Origin: Lachnospiraceae bacterium
GTDB lineage: Bacteria > Bacillota > Clostridia > Lachnospirales > Lachnospiraceae
Length of the DNA: 64,000 nt
Assembly: GCA_910575475.1 (NCBI GenBank)
Contig: CAJTGD010000003.1
Coordinates: forward strand, 1-64,000
Direction: 5' to 3'
The notes below the pieces were generated by a model. The model saw nothing but the letters and a program-made list of their open reading frames with translations. It ran no database searches and was not told where the DNA came from. Both the position numbers and the translations under genes were made by a program. Below are positions 6,296 through 14,585 of this stretch, piece after piece (the stretch's first letter is position 1; each line of letters begins with the position of its first letter).

Positions 6296-6400
6296 TCCTC
6301 CTTTCTCCGGTGCGATCCGGTGATATAGATTATAGTAACTTGTTGTTTTACATTCTTATAATAATCTAACTTTAGTAAGATGTCAATATTTTTTCTTACT
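6296..6400. promoter_or_regulatory. Leader hairpin copy 2, operator copy D and inverted repeat
   Basis: Positions 6,296-6,327 repeat the CCGG-hairpin-AAAGGAGG leader on the minus strand. AGTAACTTGTT at 6,334-6,344 is the fourth shared-motif copy. TAGTAAGA (6,373-6,380) and TCTTACT (6,394-6,400) form an inverted repeat in front of the plus-strand HTH gene, a likely private operator. Confidence 0.45.
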
Positions 6401-6423
6401 TTTTTTAGTATTTGAGGTATATT

Positions 6424-7023
6424 ATGTTTTGGGACAATTTTTATGCCTTATGTTTGGCACATGAGACAAAACCAAATCCAGTAGCAAAAAAACTTGGCTT
6501 TTCCTCTGCTACAGTTACAAAATGGAAAAGCGGAACTTCACCAAATCTAAATGCTGCCGCTAATATAGCTGAGTATTTTCATGTAACAATTGATGAATTG
6601 TTATATGGTCTTTCTTCAAAATGCTATCGTTGCGGTTATGATCTCAACCCCAGTTATGCTTCATACTGCAAAAAATGTGGTGAATTATTAAATGATAATT
6701 TTTGTACAAACCCAGACTGTGATGCTGATAACCGCTATGATACAACTGGTGCCACTCCTTTAAGTGTTGATTGTGAATATTGTCCTTACTGTGGTAGTGA
6801 GTCTCGATATAAGGCAGAAGGGCTATTTGATCTCCCAAAAGGAGGATCTCAAATCATGTCAAAAAATGATAAAGAATGGTTATCCTTGATTCATCAGCTT
6901 CCACCGGATGCTCAACAAGAATTCCGGGGTGAAATTAAAGGGTATTTAAAATGTCTCAATGGAAAAAATATTAAGACAGATGAATCATTAGAAAAGACAG
7001 GAACTACAAACACAGCAAAATAA
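6424..7023 (+). CDS. XRE HTH protein with zinc-ribbon domain
   Basis: A 199-residue protein. ATG 6424 (MFWDNFYALC) follows GAGG; an in-frame TTG at 6,412 is inside the ribosome site. Residues 1-60 are an XRE HTH (KPNPVAKKLGFSSATVTKWK). Residues about 65-130 contain four CxxC-type pairs (CYRCG, CKKCG, CTNPDC, CPYCG), a double zinc ribbon. The C-terminal 60 residues are helical. It may sense metal or redox state, or contact another protein. The lipoprotein gene follows 52 bp later and is probably co-transcribed. Confidence 0.7.
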   Translation: MFWDNFYALCLAHETKPNPVAKKLGFSSATVTKWKSGTSPNLNAAANIAEYFHVTIDELLYGLSSKCYRCGYDLNPSYASYCKKCGELLNDNFCTNPDCDADNRYDTTGATPLSVDCEYCPYCGSESRYKAEGLFDLPKGGSQIMSKNDKEWLSLIHQLPPDAQQEFRGEIKGYLKCLNGKNIKTDESLEKTGTTNTAK

Positions 7024-7075
7024 TACCCTTCGAGTGGCGCCGAAGGAAAACAAAGGAAAAAGAGGAAGAAAACTT

Positions 7076-7603
7076 ATGAAAAAGCGAATCATTGTATTAT
7101 CAATTTTAATTGCCACTTTACTTTCTGGTTGTGGTTCTTCTATATCACAGGAGGATTATGACTCTAAAGTAGCAGAACTTGAAAAGGTTCAGAAAGAATT
7201 AACGGAATTAAAAACACAGAATGCTGAAAAGGGCATGTCTGAAGCAGGTGCAAAGGCTTGGGCCACAGAATCATTCGGTGAAGCTGCCCAGATTATAATA
7301 CATGATAAAGATTTATATATAAACGTCCCGACAGGTTTTACTGTTTCTGAAAAATCCATCGAAGCTTTATGGACGAAAATATTATCTGGACTTTCATTAT
7401 ATGCAGATTATTATAAAATGAATCCTGAACAATTACCTTACGATTCAGTAACCATCATAGTATTAGAAGAAGAAACCGGACTTGATATGCTTTCATGTCA
7501 ATTTCTAAAAAATGCCGATGGTTCTTTTACACAGAATGCAGCTATGATAAATATTTCTGACTTTAATAAAATTGCCCCTTATCTAAGTAAAGCAATCAAA
7601 TAG
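7076..7603 (+). CDS. Predicted lipoprotein
   Basis: A 175-residue protein starting at ATG 7076 (ribosome site AGAGGAAG). It has a type II signal peptide (KKRIIVLSILIATLLSGC) with lipobox LSGC, then a short coiled coil (DYDSKVAELEKVQKELTEL) and a globular C-terminal region with no recognised family. It should be anchored on the outside of the membrane. It is paired with the HTH/zinc-ribbon regulator and followed by a strong terminator at 7,676-7,718. Confidence 0.7.
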   Translation: MKKRIIVLSILIATLLSGCGSSISQEDYDSKVAELEKVQKELTELKTQNAEKGMSEAGAKAWATESFGEAAQIIIHDKDLYINVPTGFTVSEKSIEALWTKILSGLSLYADYYKMNPEQLPYDSVTIIVLEEETGLDMLSCQFLKNADGSFTQNAAMINISDFNKIAPYLSKAIK

Positions 7604-7675
7604 CATAATTTCTTCAGGGAACAATTTGTGATTATGCTTTGTGCCGTTATAACTCTTGTTGTCTATGCTATGCAC

Positions 7676-7718
7676 AAAAAATAGCGCCCCTGCTCTGGAA
7701 AAGTAAGGCGCTATTTTT
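7676..7718. terminator. Rho-independent terminator
   Basis: AAAATAGCGCC and GGCGCTATTTTT pair around a 19-base loop with A/T runs on both sides, so it can work in both directions. It closes the HTH-lipoprotein transcript and isolates the dinD-int segment. The 140 bp after it hold no gene. Confidence 0.85.
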
Positions 7719-7860
7719 CATAATCTACTTTCCGACTGTCCTGCCCTCGGAAAGCTAACGATTACTTTTTAATTACAGTTTTCCCGAAGCGGATAGGCTT
7801 CATCTATCTACCCCAGTTGTCTTGAGAGATTTAGAGAATCATAGAGCAAAGGAACATACC

Positions 7861-8769
7861 ATGAATGAAAAAGAATTTGATTCCCAATTACAAGAATTGT
7901 CCGAACGCGTCCTGTCAAAGGCACTTACTCCAGAAGAAGAAACAAATTATACTGAATCCCTTTTTGAGTCTATACGCCATGTTAATGAATACGGCGAAGA
8001 ATTTTGGCTTGCCAGGGAACTTCAGGCCGCACTGGAATATAAACGTTGGGATAAGTTTTCAAATGTTATCGAAAAGGCAAAAAACGCTTGCAAGAACAGC
8101 GAAAATATTGTTTCCGACCATTTTTCCCAGGTGGGCAAAATGGTGAACATAGGTTCTGGCGTGGAACGTGAGATTGATGATTATGAACTTTCCCGTTATG
8201 CCTGTTATCTCATCGTGCAGAATGGGGATTCCCGCAAAAAGGTGATTGCGCTCGGCCAGACTTACTTTGCTGTCAAAACAAGGCAACAAGAATTAATTGA
8301 AAATTACGATGATTTAACTGAGGATAAAAAACGGCTGGCTATACGTACCGAAATGATTATCCATAATAAGTCACTTGCAGATGCAGCGAAAATGGCTGGT
8401 ATAGAAACCTCTAAGGATTATGCCATATTCCAAAACAAAGGTTATCAGGGATTATATGGCGGGCTTGGGGTTAAAGAAATCCATGCCAGAAAAGGCCTGA
8501 AAAAAAGCCAAAAAATACTGGACTATATGGGCAGTACAGAATTGGCAGCCAACCTTTTCCGTGCCACACAAACTGATGAAAAGTTACGGAAAGAGCATAT
8601 TACCGGGAAAGAAGCGGCGAACAGAACGCATTATGAAGTGGGGGCAAAAGTCCGCCAGACAATCCAAGAACTTGGTGGGACAATGCCAGAGGAATTGCCT
8701 ACTCCTAAGAAAAGCATTAAGCAGATTGAACGTGAATGCAAATCAATCCAGCAATCTAAGGACGAATGA
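7861..8769 (+). CDS. dinD: DinD-family DNA damage-inducible protein
   Basis: A 302-residue protein matching DinD along its length: ARELQAALEYKRWDKFSNVI at the N-terminus, IVSDHFSQVGKMV, then SRYACYLIVQNGD, GYQGLYGG, MGSTELAANLFRATQT and the ending QELGGTMPEELPTPKKSIKQ. DinD is SOS-induced in E. coli and inhibits RecA filament activity in vitro. ATG 7861 follows AAAGGAACATACC. It ends 2 bp before the integrase reading frame begins, so the two are likely one transcript. No clear Gram-positive LexA box was seen upstream. Confidence 0.85.
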   Translation: MNEKEFDSQLQELSERVLSKALTPEEETNYTESLFESIRHVNEYGEEFWLARELQAALEYKRWDKFSNVIEKAKNACKNSENIVSDHFSQVGKMVNIGSGVEREIDDYELSRYACYLIVQNGDSRKKVIALGQTYFAVKTRQQELIENYDDLTEDKKRLAIRTEMIIHNKSLADAAKMAGIETSKDYAIFQNKGYQGLYGGLGVKEIHARKGLKKSQKILDYMGSTELAANLFRATQTDEKLRKEHITGKEAANRTHYEVGAKVRQTIQELGGTMPEELPTPKKSIKQIERECKSIQQSKDE

Positions 8770-8771
8770 TT

Positions 8772-9890
8772 ATGCCTGCATATAAATATACACTAAAAGA
8801 CGGAAAGACCATACGCTGGCGCGCAAAATTCTATACTACAGATTGAACCGGTGCCAAAAAGCAAATATGCAAAAGAGGGTTCAAAACTCAGAGGGAAGCC
8901 AAAGAATATGAACGCCTGTATCTGGATCAGCAGAACAGCACAAGCGACATACTATTTTCCTCCCTGGTGGAAAACTATCTGGAAGATATGTCTCACCGCT
9001 TGAAGCCTACTACAATGGAAAACAAACGATTTATCATAAAAGGGAAACTGCTCCCCTACTTCGGGAATCTGAAAGTATGCGATATTGACACCATAAAAAT
9101 CCGAAAATGGCAGAACGAATTGATATCCTATCGGGATGAAGCCGGGAACCCGTTTTCCCAGACATATCTCAAGACAGTTAATAACCAGTTGTCTGCCATT
9201 ATGAATTATGCCGTAGCGCACTACCAGCTTTCCATCAATCCATGTCGGGCTGCCGGCAGCATTGGCAAAAGCAAGGCCGAAGAAATGAATATTTGGACGC
9301 AAAAACAATATGAACTGTTTTCCAATGCCATACAAAAATCTGCTCTTAAACTGGCCTTTGATGTCCTATTTTATACCGGCATGCGAGTCGGTGAGCTACT
9401 AGCACTTACCCCTGCAGACATCCTCCCTTCAAAGCGGATTGATATCAATAAAAATTATGCAAAAGTAAATGGTGAAGAATTATTCCTGGAGCCAAAGACG
9501 CCAAAGGCCAAGCGCTGCATTTCCATACCAGATTTCTTATATGATGATATTCGGGAATATATATCAAAGCTCTATGGGATTGAAAATGGGGACCGGTTAT
9601 TTTATTTCACGAAATCTGCCCTGGATAAAGAAATAAAGTGTATTGCGGCAAAAATAGGATTACCGGCCATAAGGGTACACGATCTCCGGCATTCCCATGC
9701 CAGCTTATTGATAGAAATGGGATTCAGTCCACTAGAGATTGCGAACCGCTTAGGACATGAATCCGTGAAAACCACGCTGGATACCTATTCCCATCTTTAT
9801 CCTGACAAGGATCTGCAGCTTGCCAACCGTCTCAACCAGTACCGCCGGTCTATACAGGCCGGGATGGAAGAGCCAAAAGAAACTCCTTGA
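8772..9890 (+). pseudogene. int: Tyrosine integrase of element 1, interrupted by an in-frame stop
   Basis: The full frame would encode about 372 residues, but codon 25 (8,844-8,846) is TGA, at a place where Trp fits (..FYTTD-stop-TGAKKQ..). Downstream the frame is intact: an SAM-like core-binding domain (SQTYLKTVNNQLSAIMNYAV) and the catalytic domain with Arg in GMRVGELL, HDLRHSHAS, GHES and the Tyr of DTYSHLYP. The stop removes the N-terminal arm-binding domain. Restart at ATG 8967 could give a shortened 307-residue protein. It is the same family as the two integrases of elements 2 and 3, and lies 0.5 kb from the right end of element 1. Confidence 0.8.
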
Positions 9891-10053
9891 ATTTTCTTCC
9901 GGGTTATGCTATTCTTTAGATGAAGAGAGACGCCTGCTCCAACAGACGCCTCCCATGGAGCCCCACTCCAAAGGTGGAGTATCCCGAGGTGGTATCTTAC
10001 CTCTCAGTGAGAGGCGCCCATCCTGGTTCGAGCAGGGTGGGCATTATTTTTTT
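9887..10053 (+). ncRNA. Antisense RNA antitoxin of a type I system
   Basis: A strong promoter overlaps the integrase stop: TTGAAT (9,887-9,892), 17-bp spacer, extended -10 TGC-TATTCT (9,910-9,915). Start is predicted near 9,922. The transcript contains several hairpins and ends at GCCCATCCTG/CAGGGTGGGC followed by a T run (10,016-10,053). That end overlaps the 3' end of the convergent toxin gene, the same geometry as txpA/RatA in Bacillus subtilis. Confidence 0.7.
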
Positions 10054-10169
10054 CGCTTGTGATCCTTATCTCTGTCGAGAAAGGCAAGCAACGCTATAAC
10101 AAAGCTACCGAAGGCGATCAGCAAGCCGATCACCCCTATGAATATCAAAATGATATCTGCAGCTGTCAT
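10044..10169 (-). CDS. Type I toxin, holin-like small membrane peptide (41 aa)
   Basis: ATG 10169 behind GGGAGGTGG. One membrane helix (IILIFIGVIGLLIAFGSFVI, continuing ALLAFL) is followed by a charged tail (DRDKDHKRKK), the pattern of the putative holin-like toxin family related to TxpA/BsrG. Its promoter is clear on the minus strand: TTGAAA at 10,283-10,278, 17-bp spacer, TGA-TAGAAT at 10,260-10,255. The leader contains GCCTCCC (10,224-10,218), complementary to the ribosome site, so translation is probably blocked in the full-length mRNA. The last codons overlap the antisense RNA terminator. It is too short for most gene finders. Confidence 0.75.
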   Translation of the reverse strand: MTAADIILIFIGVIGLLIAFGSFVIALLAFLDRDKDHKRKK

Positions 10170-10327
10170 TGGCGCCACCTCCCTTCCTATGTATTCCGGC
10201 AAGCCGGTCATTGGCTCGGGAGGCTACCACCCCTGTCATGGGTTCCATGAATGGATTCTATCACAATGCAACAGGAATTTCAATAGGGCCCTTTTGATGG
10301 GTAGCAAAAGTACGAACCTGATTTCTG

Positions 10328-10416
10328 AGTGTCATATTAGTGTCACGGAGAGAATAAAAATACCGAAAACCCTGAATTTACAAGGCTTCCGGTGAAAAAT
10401 TCCGTTATTCGAACTC
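10328..10416. other. Right end of element 1: arm repeats and guaA-like core
   Basis: AGTGTCA at 10,328-10,334 and 10,339-10,345 (11-bp period) is followed 60 bp later by the core TTATTCGAACTC at 10,405-10,416. Read on the minus strand the core is GAG TTC GAA TAA, coding Glu-Phe-Glu-stop like the end of guaA but with two synonymous changes. The arrangement is the same as at 20,059-20,148 and 32,854-32,943. Confidence 0.7.
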
Positions 10417-10689
10417 GACTTTTCCTAACCAATTTTGCTTAGTATTTATTCTCTGTCGAGTATGTAAATCTTTTGATTATTTGATATATCCATATTATCC
10501 TGCCTATATGAGCTAATGTTATCATTTTGTTATCGCTGTTGATAACACCAAATCTGTAACTGCGGATAATAGCTATATATTATGATTCAAATTATAAACG
10601 AATTTGCTTGAATAATCAATAGGCTTTCCGTAATTCAAAACCAACATTTTAGAAACATTACAGGTACTACAGATGATTAACACCATAAG
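10417..10689. other. Left end of element 2 with arm repeats
   Basis: No gene is seen. TGTTATC at 10,517-10,523 and 10,528-10,534 (11-bp period) match the pair at 20,059-20,077 near the other end and are likely integrase arm sites. The rest is AT-rich and would contain the end of the cargo operon transcript. Confidence 0.6.
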
Positions 10690-11640
10690 TTAACATTCAT
10701 CTTTCTCAAACAATCCCCTATCATCGGCTGGATATACTATTCCTGAAATCGTTGATTTTTCATTATCTTGACCAAATTGTACTTGTTTCTTATGTGCCAT
10801 AAAAAATACATATTCATTTTCTAATTGTATTTTATACAACCATCCCCTCCCCAAAAAAGAAGAATAGTTATTTTTGTGAGAAAAAATCACTTCTTGTAGT
10901 GGCGAGCCATACAATCCGTCATCCGAAAGTAATTCATCTTTACTAATTTCATTTACCATCCCCCAAAATCCATAAAAAATTCCTTTTTTAACGGCTTCCA
11001 TTATAAGAAACATTTTTTCATATAATACTTTTTCTTCCTTTGATACATCTTTTGCCTCTGACATCATCTCAAAAGCTTTTTGAGAAAATGGCAGTAACTT
11101 TTTTTCTTCTCTTTCAGTTAGATATTTTTGTGTTGCAGCATTATTAAGTAAATCAGGATGCATCTGATAAAATACAGCAATTGTTCTGATTAATAATGTT
11201 CTTTCAACTGCTATTTGAATATCCGAAATAGCATTCTTGACTTTGTATTTCCAAGACCCCGGTATTATAGTTTCATATTCACCACCCGAAATAATAACTG
11301 CTACAATCTTTTCAAACGTATTGCCAAAGGCGACTGCAGTTGATGCTAATGTTTTTATTCCTTCATCGACAGATATTAACTCTGCAGTTGGTATAAAAAA
11401 ATCTCTATGTTCTATCGAGTCATCTGTAAGCATATTTATAAATGTTTTATATGCCATGTCCCACGAATAAAAATAATATTGCGATGTATTTCTTTCCGCA
11501 AACTGCTCATAATGGCAAAACGTATCATTATTTTTATATTTTTCCTCAATACCTGTTTCTAATTGAAGCAAACTCCTCCCTTCTTCAGTCTTACGAAGAA
11601 GTTTTCCCAATCTAATAGAATAATCTAATACATTCATCAT
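10690..11640 (-). CDS. Unknown cargo protein, partner of the HEPN-domain gene
   Basis: A 316-residue, mainly helical protein with no motif recognised. ATG 11640 follows AGGAAAAGAGTG, 4 bp after the stop of the HEPN-domain gene, so the two form a tight operon. The base composition is much more AT-rich than the mobilization genes nearby. A central segment (ASTAVAFGNTFEKIVAVIIS) is hydrophobic but not a clear membrane helix. The location beside the left end, equivalent to the NACHT gene in element 3, suggests a defence role. That is inference only. Confidence 0.5.
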   Translation of the reverse strand: MMNVLDYSIRLGKLLRKTEEGRSLLQLETGIEEKYKNNDTFCHYEQFAERNTSQYYFYSWDMAYKTFINMLTDDSIEHRDFFIPTAELISVDEGIKTLASTAVAFGNTFEKIVAVIISGGEYETIIPGSWKYKVKNAISDIQIAVERTLLIRTIAVFYQMHPDLLNNAATQKYLTEREEKKLLPFSQKAFEMMSEAKDVSKEEKVLYEKMFLIMEAVKKGIFYGFWGMVNEISKDELLSDDGLYGSPLQEVIFSHKNNYSSFLGRGWLYKIQLENEYVFFMAHKKQVQFGQDNEKSTISGIVYPADDRGLFEKDEC

Positions 11641-11644
11641 TCAA

Positions 11645-13423
11645 TCACTCTTTTCCTAGTTCACTCATAATTTTGTACATTAAAATCCGAGATGTAATTC
11701 CACAAAGCTTCTTTATCTCTAGCGTAGAAATACTAGCCATATTCAAGCCATGAATTAATTCATTTCTTATTTTTCTAGCTTTATTCAAAAGTTCTTTTTC
11801 ATCTTTAGATACCGGTATATTTAACCTATTGATAAGATTATCTAGCTTTGATTTAAAACTCACCTCCGTCAACTTACTTCGTATAATATTCTTGATACTC
11901 TCATTAAGTTCCATAACATTGCTTTCTGAAAAGCCATCTATTTCTTTTAACTCTATTTTTTCGATTAGAATCTCAACAAGAGCCTTTCTTTCTGATTTTG
12001 TAAAATTAGTTCTTATAGCTTTATGTGCATATTCATCAAATATATTGCTTCCTTTTTCACCATTCACAATAAACTCCAGAGCCATTGAACAATATATCAC
12101 TCTATCATATGAATCTTCTGCATCCCATGCTTGTACAATCCATTTTAACGCATATTGTAAACGAAGTATTCTTTTGTTTTCAGTTTGTACTTTACAAAAA
12201 AAATTTTCAATCCAATTATACTCGAACAAATATTCTGCATTGTCATCTAACTTTATTGCTGCTGGTATTCTCATATTTTTATCTGTAAGGGTTATGGATT
12301 CTCCTAGTATACAATTCTCTATATAGAATACTGACTCAAGACTAATTTGGGGATAATGACTCCGTACATCCCAAACATTATTATTAAATTCAACAGCTCC
12401 AAACCAGTCTGCATACATATCATTTTTTATCATAAATGCCAAAAACTCTGCTGCTACAATTAATAATTTCTTTCCCAAAGAAAACGCATTATATAATGAA
12501 TCAGATTTTACACTTACCCAAGCAATTGTAGTACATTCTTCTTCTAAATAAGAAATCGAATCCCTAAATGTTTTTGAAACATCAATTTGGTTTCCAATCC
12601 TAACATTTCCAATAACACAATCCTTGATGTTGATATCTATATTTTTTAACACTCCCACAACAATATAATTATGTATTGGCTTTTCGTCAGAATTAGGATA
12701 AATCACCCCTTTCACATCACTATCCGCATGATTTACAATGAAATCCATCATAGAAAACGGATTTCTTATATTTTCAAAAGATGTTTTTTTACTTTGAGTA
12801 GACTGCAAAATTTCCATTGGATATGGATGGATATATAACAAATACTCTGTACCTAATTTCTCGATTCTGACAATGTTTCCTTGATATTTTAAATCATATT
12901 CTGGCAATGAGATTGTTAATTCGGTATCATTATATAGAGCTTGCATTGACAACTGCTCCATCTCTCCTTCTGAAATGGAAACTATTAGCGCATCACCTTG
13001 CTTATTACACAAAAAACTGTACCATGTGATAATATAGTGGTTGCTATTCATAGATATTTTTGATGGAGCACGTTTTACATTACTCTGTAAAGCTATTTTT
13101 TGAATAACGCCTTCATAATCATCTATAGTATAATCAGCTTTATAAGCAAAAATTTTTGAATTATCATTTTCAATCAGTCTTATTTTATGTTTCTTCAAAA
13201 TTTTATGATACAATTCTCTTTGTTCAGATGATACTGGTAAGATTGTATTTGTCTCAATATCTACACCACAAACGATATTTTCACCATCCTTACTAGAAAA
13301 TCTAAGCACTGTATACAATATCTCAGATGTTCCCCCAATCATAACTTCATCCAATGCATACGGCTTCTTGTTAAAAACTGCGCCACTGCCCAAATGAAAA
13401 ATATCATGTATCATTTTATCCAA
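11645..13423 (-). CDS. Large protein with C-terminal HEPN ribonuclease-like domain
   Basis: About 592 residues. The C-terminal region has HEPN features: YDRVIYCSMALEFIVNGEKG, then KARKIRNELIHGLN with the R-N-x3-H motif used by HEPN ribonucleases. The N-terminal 350 residues are beta-rich and unrecognised. TTG 13423 is preferred since GGAGG lies 10 bp ahead; a GTG at 13,444 would put that ribosome site inside the gene. It overlaps the end of the GNAT gene by 8 bp and is followed 4 bp later by the 316-residue gene. AT-rich composition and location next to the element end fit a recently acquired defence cassette. No known named system was recognised. Confidence 0.55.
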   Translation of the reverse strand: MDKMIHDIFHLGSGAVFNKKPYALDEVMIGGTSEILYTVLRFSSKDGENIVCGVDIETNTILPVSSEQRELYHKILKKHKIRLIENDNSKIFAYKADYTIDDYEGVIQKIALQSNVKRAPSKISMNSNHYIITWYSFLCNKQGDALIVSISEGEMEQLSMQALYNDTELTISLPEYDLKYQGNIVRIEKLGTEYLLYIHPYPMEILQSTQSKKTSFENIRNPFSMMDFIVNHADSDVKGVIYPNSDEKPIHNYIVVGVLKNIDINIKDCVIGNVRIGNQIDVSKTFRDSISYLEEECTTIAWVSVKSDSLYNAFSLGKKLLIVAAEFLAFMIKNDMYADWFGAVEFNNNVWDVRSHYPQISLESVFYIENCILGESITLTDKNMRIPAAIKLDDNAEYLFEYNWIENFFCKVQTENKRILRLQYALKWIVQAWDAEDSYDRVIYCSMALEFIVNGEKGSNIFDEYAHKAIRTNFTKSERKALVEILIEKIELKEIDGFSESNVMELNESIKNIIRSKLTEVSFKSKLDNLINRLNIPVSKDEKELLNKARKIRNELIHGLNMASISTLEIKKLCGITSRILMYKIMSELGKE

Positions 13424-13952
13424 AATAGCAGAACCTCCATTCACATTCCTCTTTTAACAAAGAGTACATTTCCATATCAATCACCTTGCCATTCTTCACA
13501 GCATTGCTTCTCAATGTACCCTCATACTGAAACCCTACTTTTTCAAGCACCCTGCAAGACGCTATATTATAAGCAAAGGGCTCTGCATAAATACGGATAA
13601 TATCGCTTTTAGCAAAAACATATGCGCAAATTTGCTTAACAGCTTCGGTCATAATGCCTTTGCCCCAATATTCTTCGGCAATATAATATCCTAACTCGGC
13701 GGTTTGGCTATGAATATTGCCCTGCCGAAAAATACCGATACTGCCAACCACTTTATCATCTACCATAATAGCAAAAGCAAAGGTTTCGTTTTCATCTGCG
13801 GAAAGCATAGCAGAAATAAACTCTTTTCCATCCTGCTCGGTGTAAGGATAAGGCAAACCATCACGAAGATTATCTTGTACTTTTTTATTTGAAGGCGCAG
13901 CCGCCAAATCTTTTGCGTCTGATAGTTCCCATTTTCTTATTCTGCATTTCAT
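13416..13952 (-). CDS. GNAT acetyltransferase, RimJ/RimL type
   Basis: A 178-residue GNAT protein. The acetyl-CoA loop appears as YIAEEYWGKGIMTEAVKQIC, and RIYAEPFAYNIASCRVLEKV with GFQYEGTLR is the usual RimJ/RimL ending. The last residues (ECEWRFCYFG) extend beyond the usual end and overlap the HEPN gene start. The substrate may be a ribosomal protein, aminoglycoside or other amine; it cannot be told. Starts behind a weak GAGG-like site. It follows a second GNAT gene by 26 bp. Confidence 0.8.
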   Translation of the reverse strand: MKCRIRKWELSDAKDLAAAPSNKKVQDNLRDGLPYPYTEQDGKEFISAMLSADENETFAFAIMVDDKVVGSIGIFRQGNIHSQTAELGYYIAEEYWGKGIMTEAVKQICAYVFAKSDIIRIYAEPFAYNIASCRVLEKVGFQYEGTLRSNAVKNGKVIDMEMYSLLKEECEWRFCYFG

Positions 13953-13978
13953 TTTTCAAGTCCTCTCAAACCACATTT

Positions 13979-14443
13979 TCAATTATCAGCAAGCTTTTTC
14001 TCCATGATTTCATAAACCAACTTCACGTCATTTTCCAATTCGTATTTCCCATGCCCCACCGTTTTATAGCCCCTATGCTCATATAAACACGCTGCCGGAA
14101 GCGAAGCGTCCAAAATAACCGTATTATATGTTTTGAAAATTTCCTTTTCCAAACAATTCATAATATACGAGCCGCAGCCTTGATTTTGATAAGCGGGCAA
14201 CACATATACTCCTGTAATATGATTATCATCAAAACAACCTGTTCCGACAATCATATCGTTATACACCAACACTCCCATATTTCCCGATGCTATTCCGTTT
14301 AGAATGTGTTCTTTACTATGATGTCTGCAAAAGAAATCCACTACTTCCTTTGGATAATATTTCGGATATATGGTTTCAATAGTCGTATGTAAAACATTTT
14401 GAATATCATCCGCCATATCAAAAGTTGCACTTGTATATTTCAT
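13979..14443 (-). CDS. GNAT family N-acetyltransferase
   Basis: A 154-residue GNAT protein with the acetyl-CoA binding loop VYVLPAYQNQGCGSYIMNCL and a C-terminal LYEHRGYKTVGHGKYEL segment. It is upstream of the RimJ-type acetyltransferase on the same strand and at the edge of the cargo zone of element 2. No resistance-determinant family was recognised, so the substrate is unknown. The promoter is probably in the 140-bp gap at 14,444-14,585. Confidence 0.8.
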   Translation of the reverse strand: MKYTSATFDMADDIQNVLHTTIETIYPKYYPKEVVDFFCRHHSKEHILNGIASGNMGVLVYNDMIVGTGCFDDNHITGVYVLPAYQNQGCGSYIMNCLEKEIFKTYNTVILDASLPAACLYEHRGYKTVGHGKYELENDVKLVYEIMEKKLADN

Positions 14444-14585
14444 ATCGTTCCTCCGACAAGCTATCTCTCATTCTGAATTTTTTTATCAATTATACACGAA
14501 AGCATAGATTTTTTCAATTCCCCAAACTACTTTTGTTTAGGCTTCTGCGGCACACCCATATACCATAGAAGTGCCGCCCCACCGC

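Larger units (their letters stand above)
1..10416. mobile_element. Integrative element 1 (left end outside window)
   Basis: The right end is defined by a copy of the guaA 3' tail at 10,405-10,416 and two AGTGTCA repeats 11 bp apart at 10,328-10,345, about 60 bp inside it. This is the same geometry as elements 2 and 3. It carries many small regulators, a TubZ/TubR pair, two toxin-antitoxin systems, DinD and an integrase with an internal stop. No relaxase is visible in the window. Membership of the far-left genes is inferred from similar character; the left attachment site is not seen. Confidence 0.6.

Noticed and set aside
7720..7860. LexA/SOS box ahead of dinD
   Set aside because: No GAAC-N4-GTTC type dyad was found upstream, so SOS control cannot be supported from sequence.
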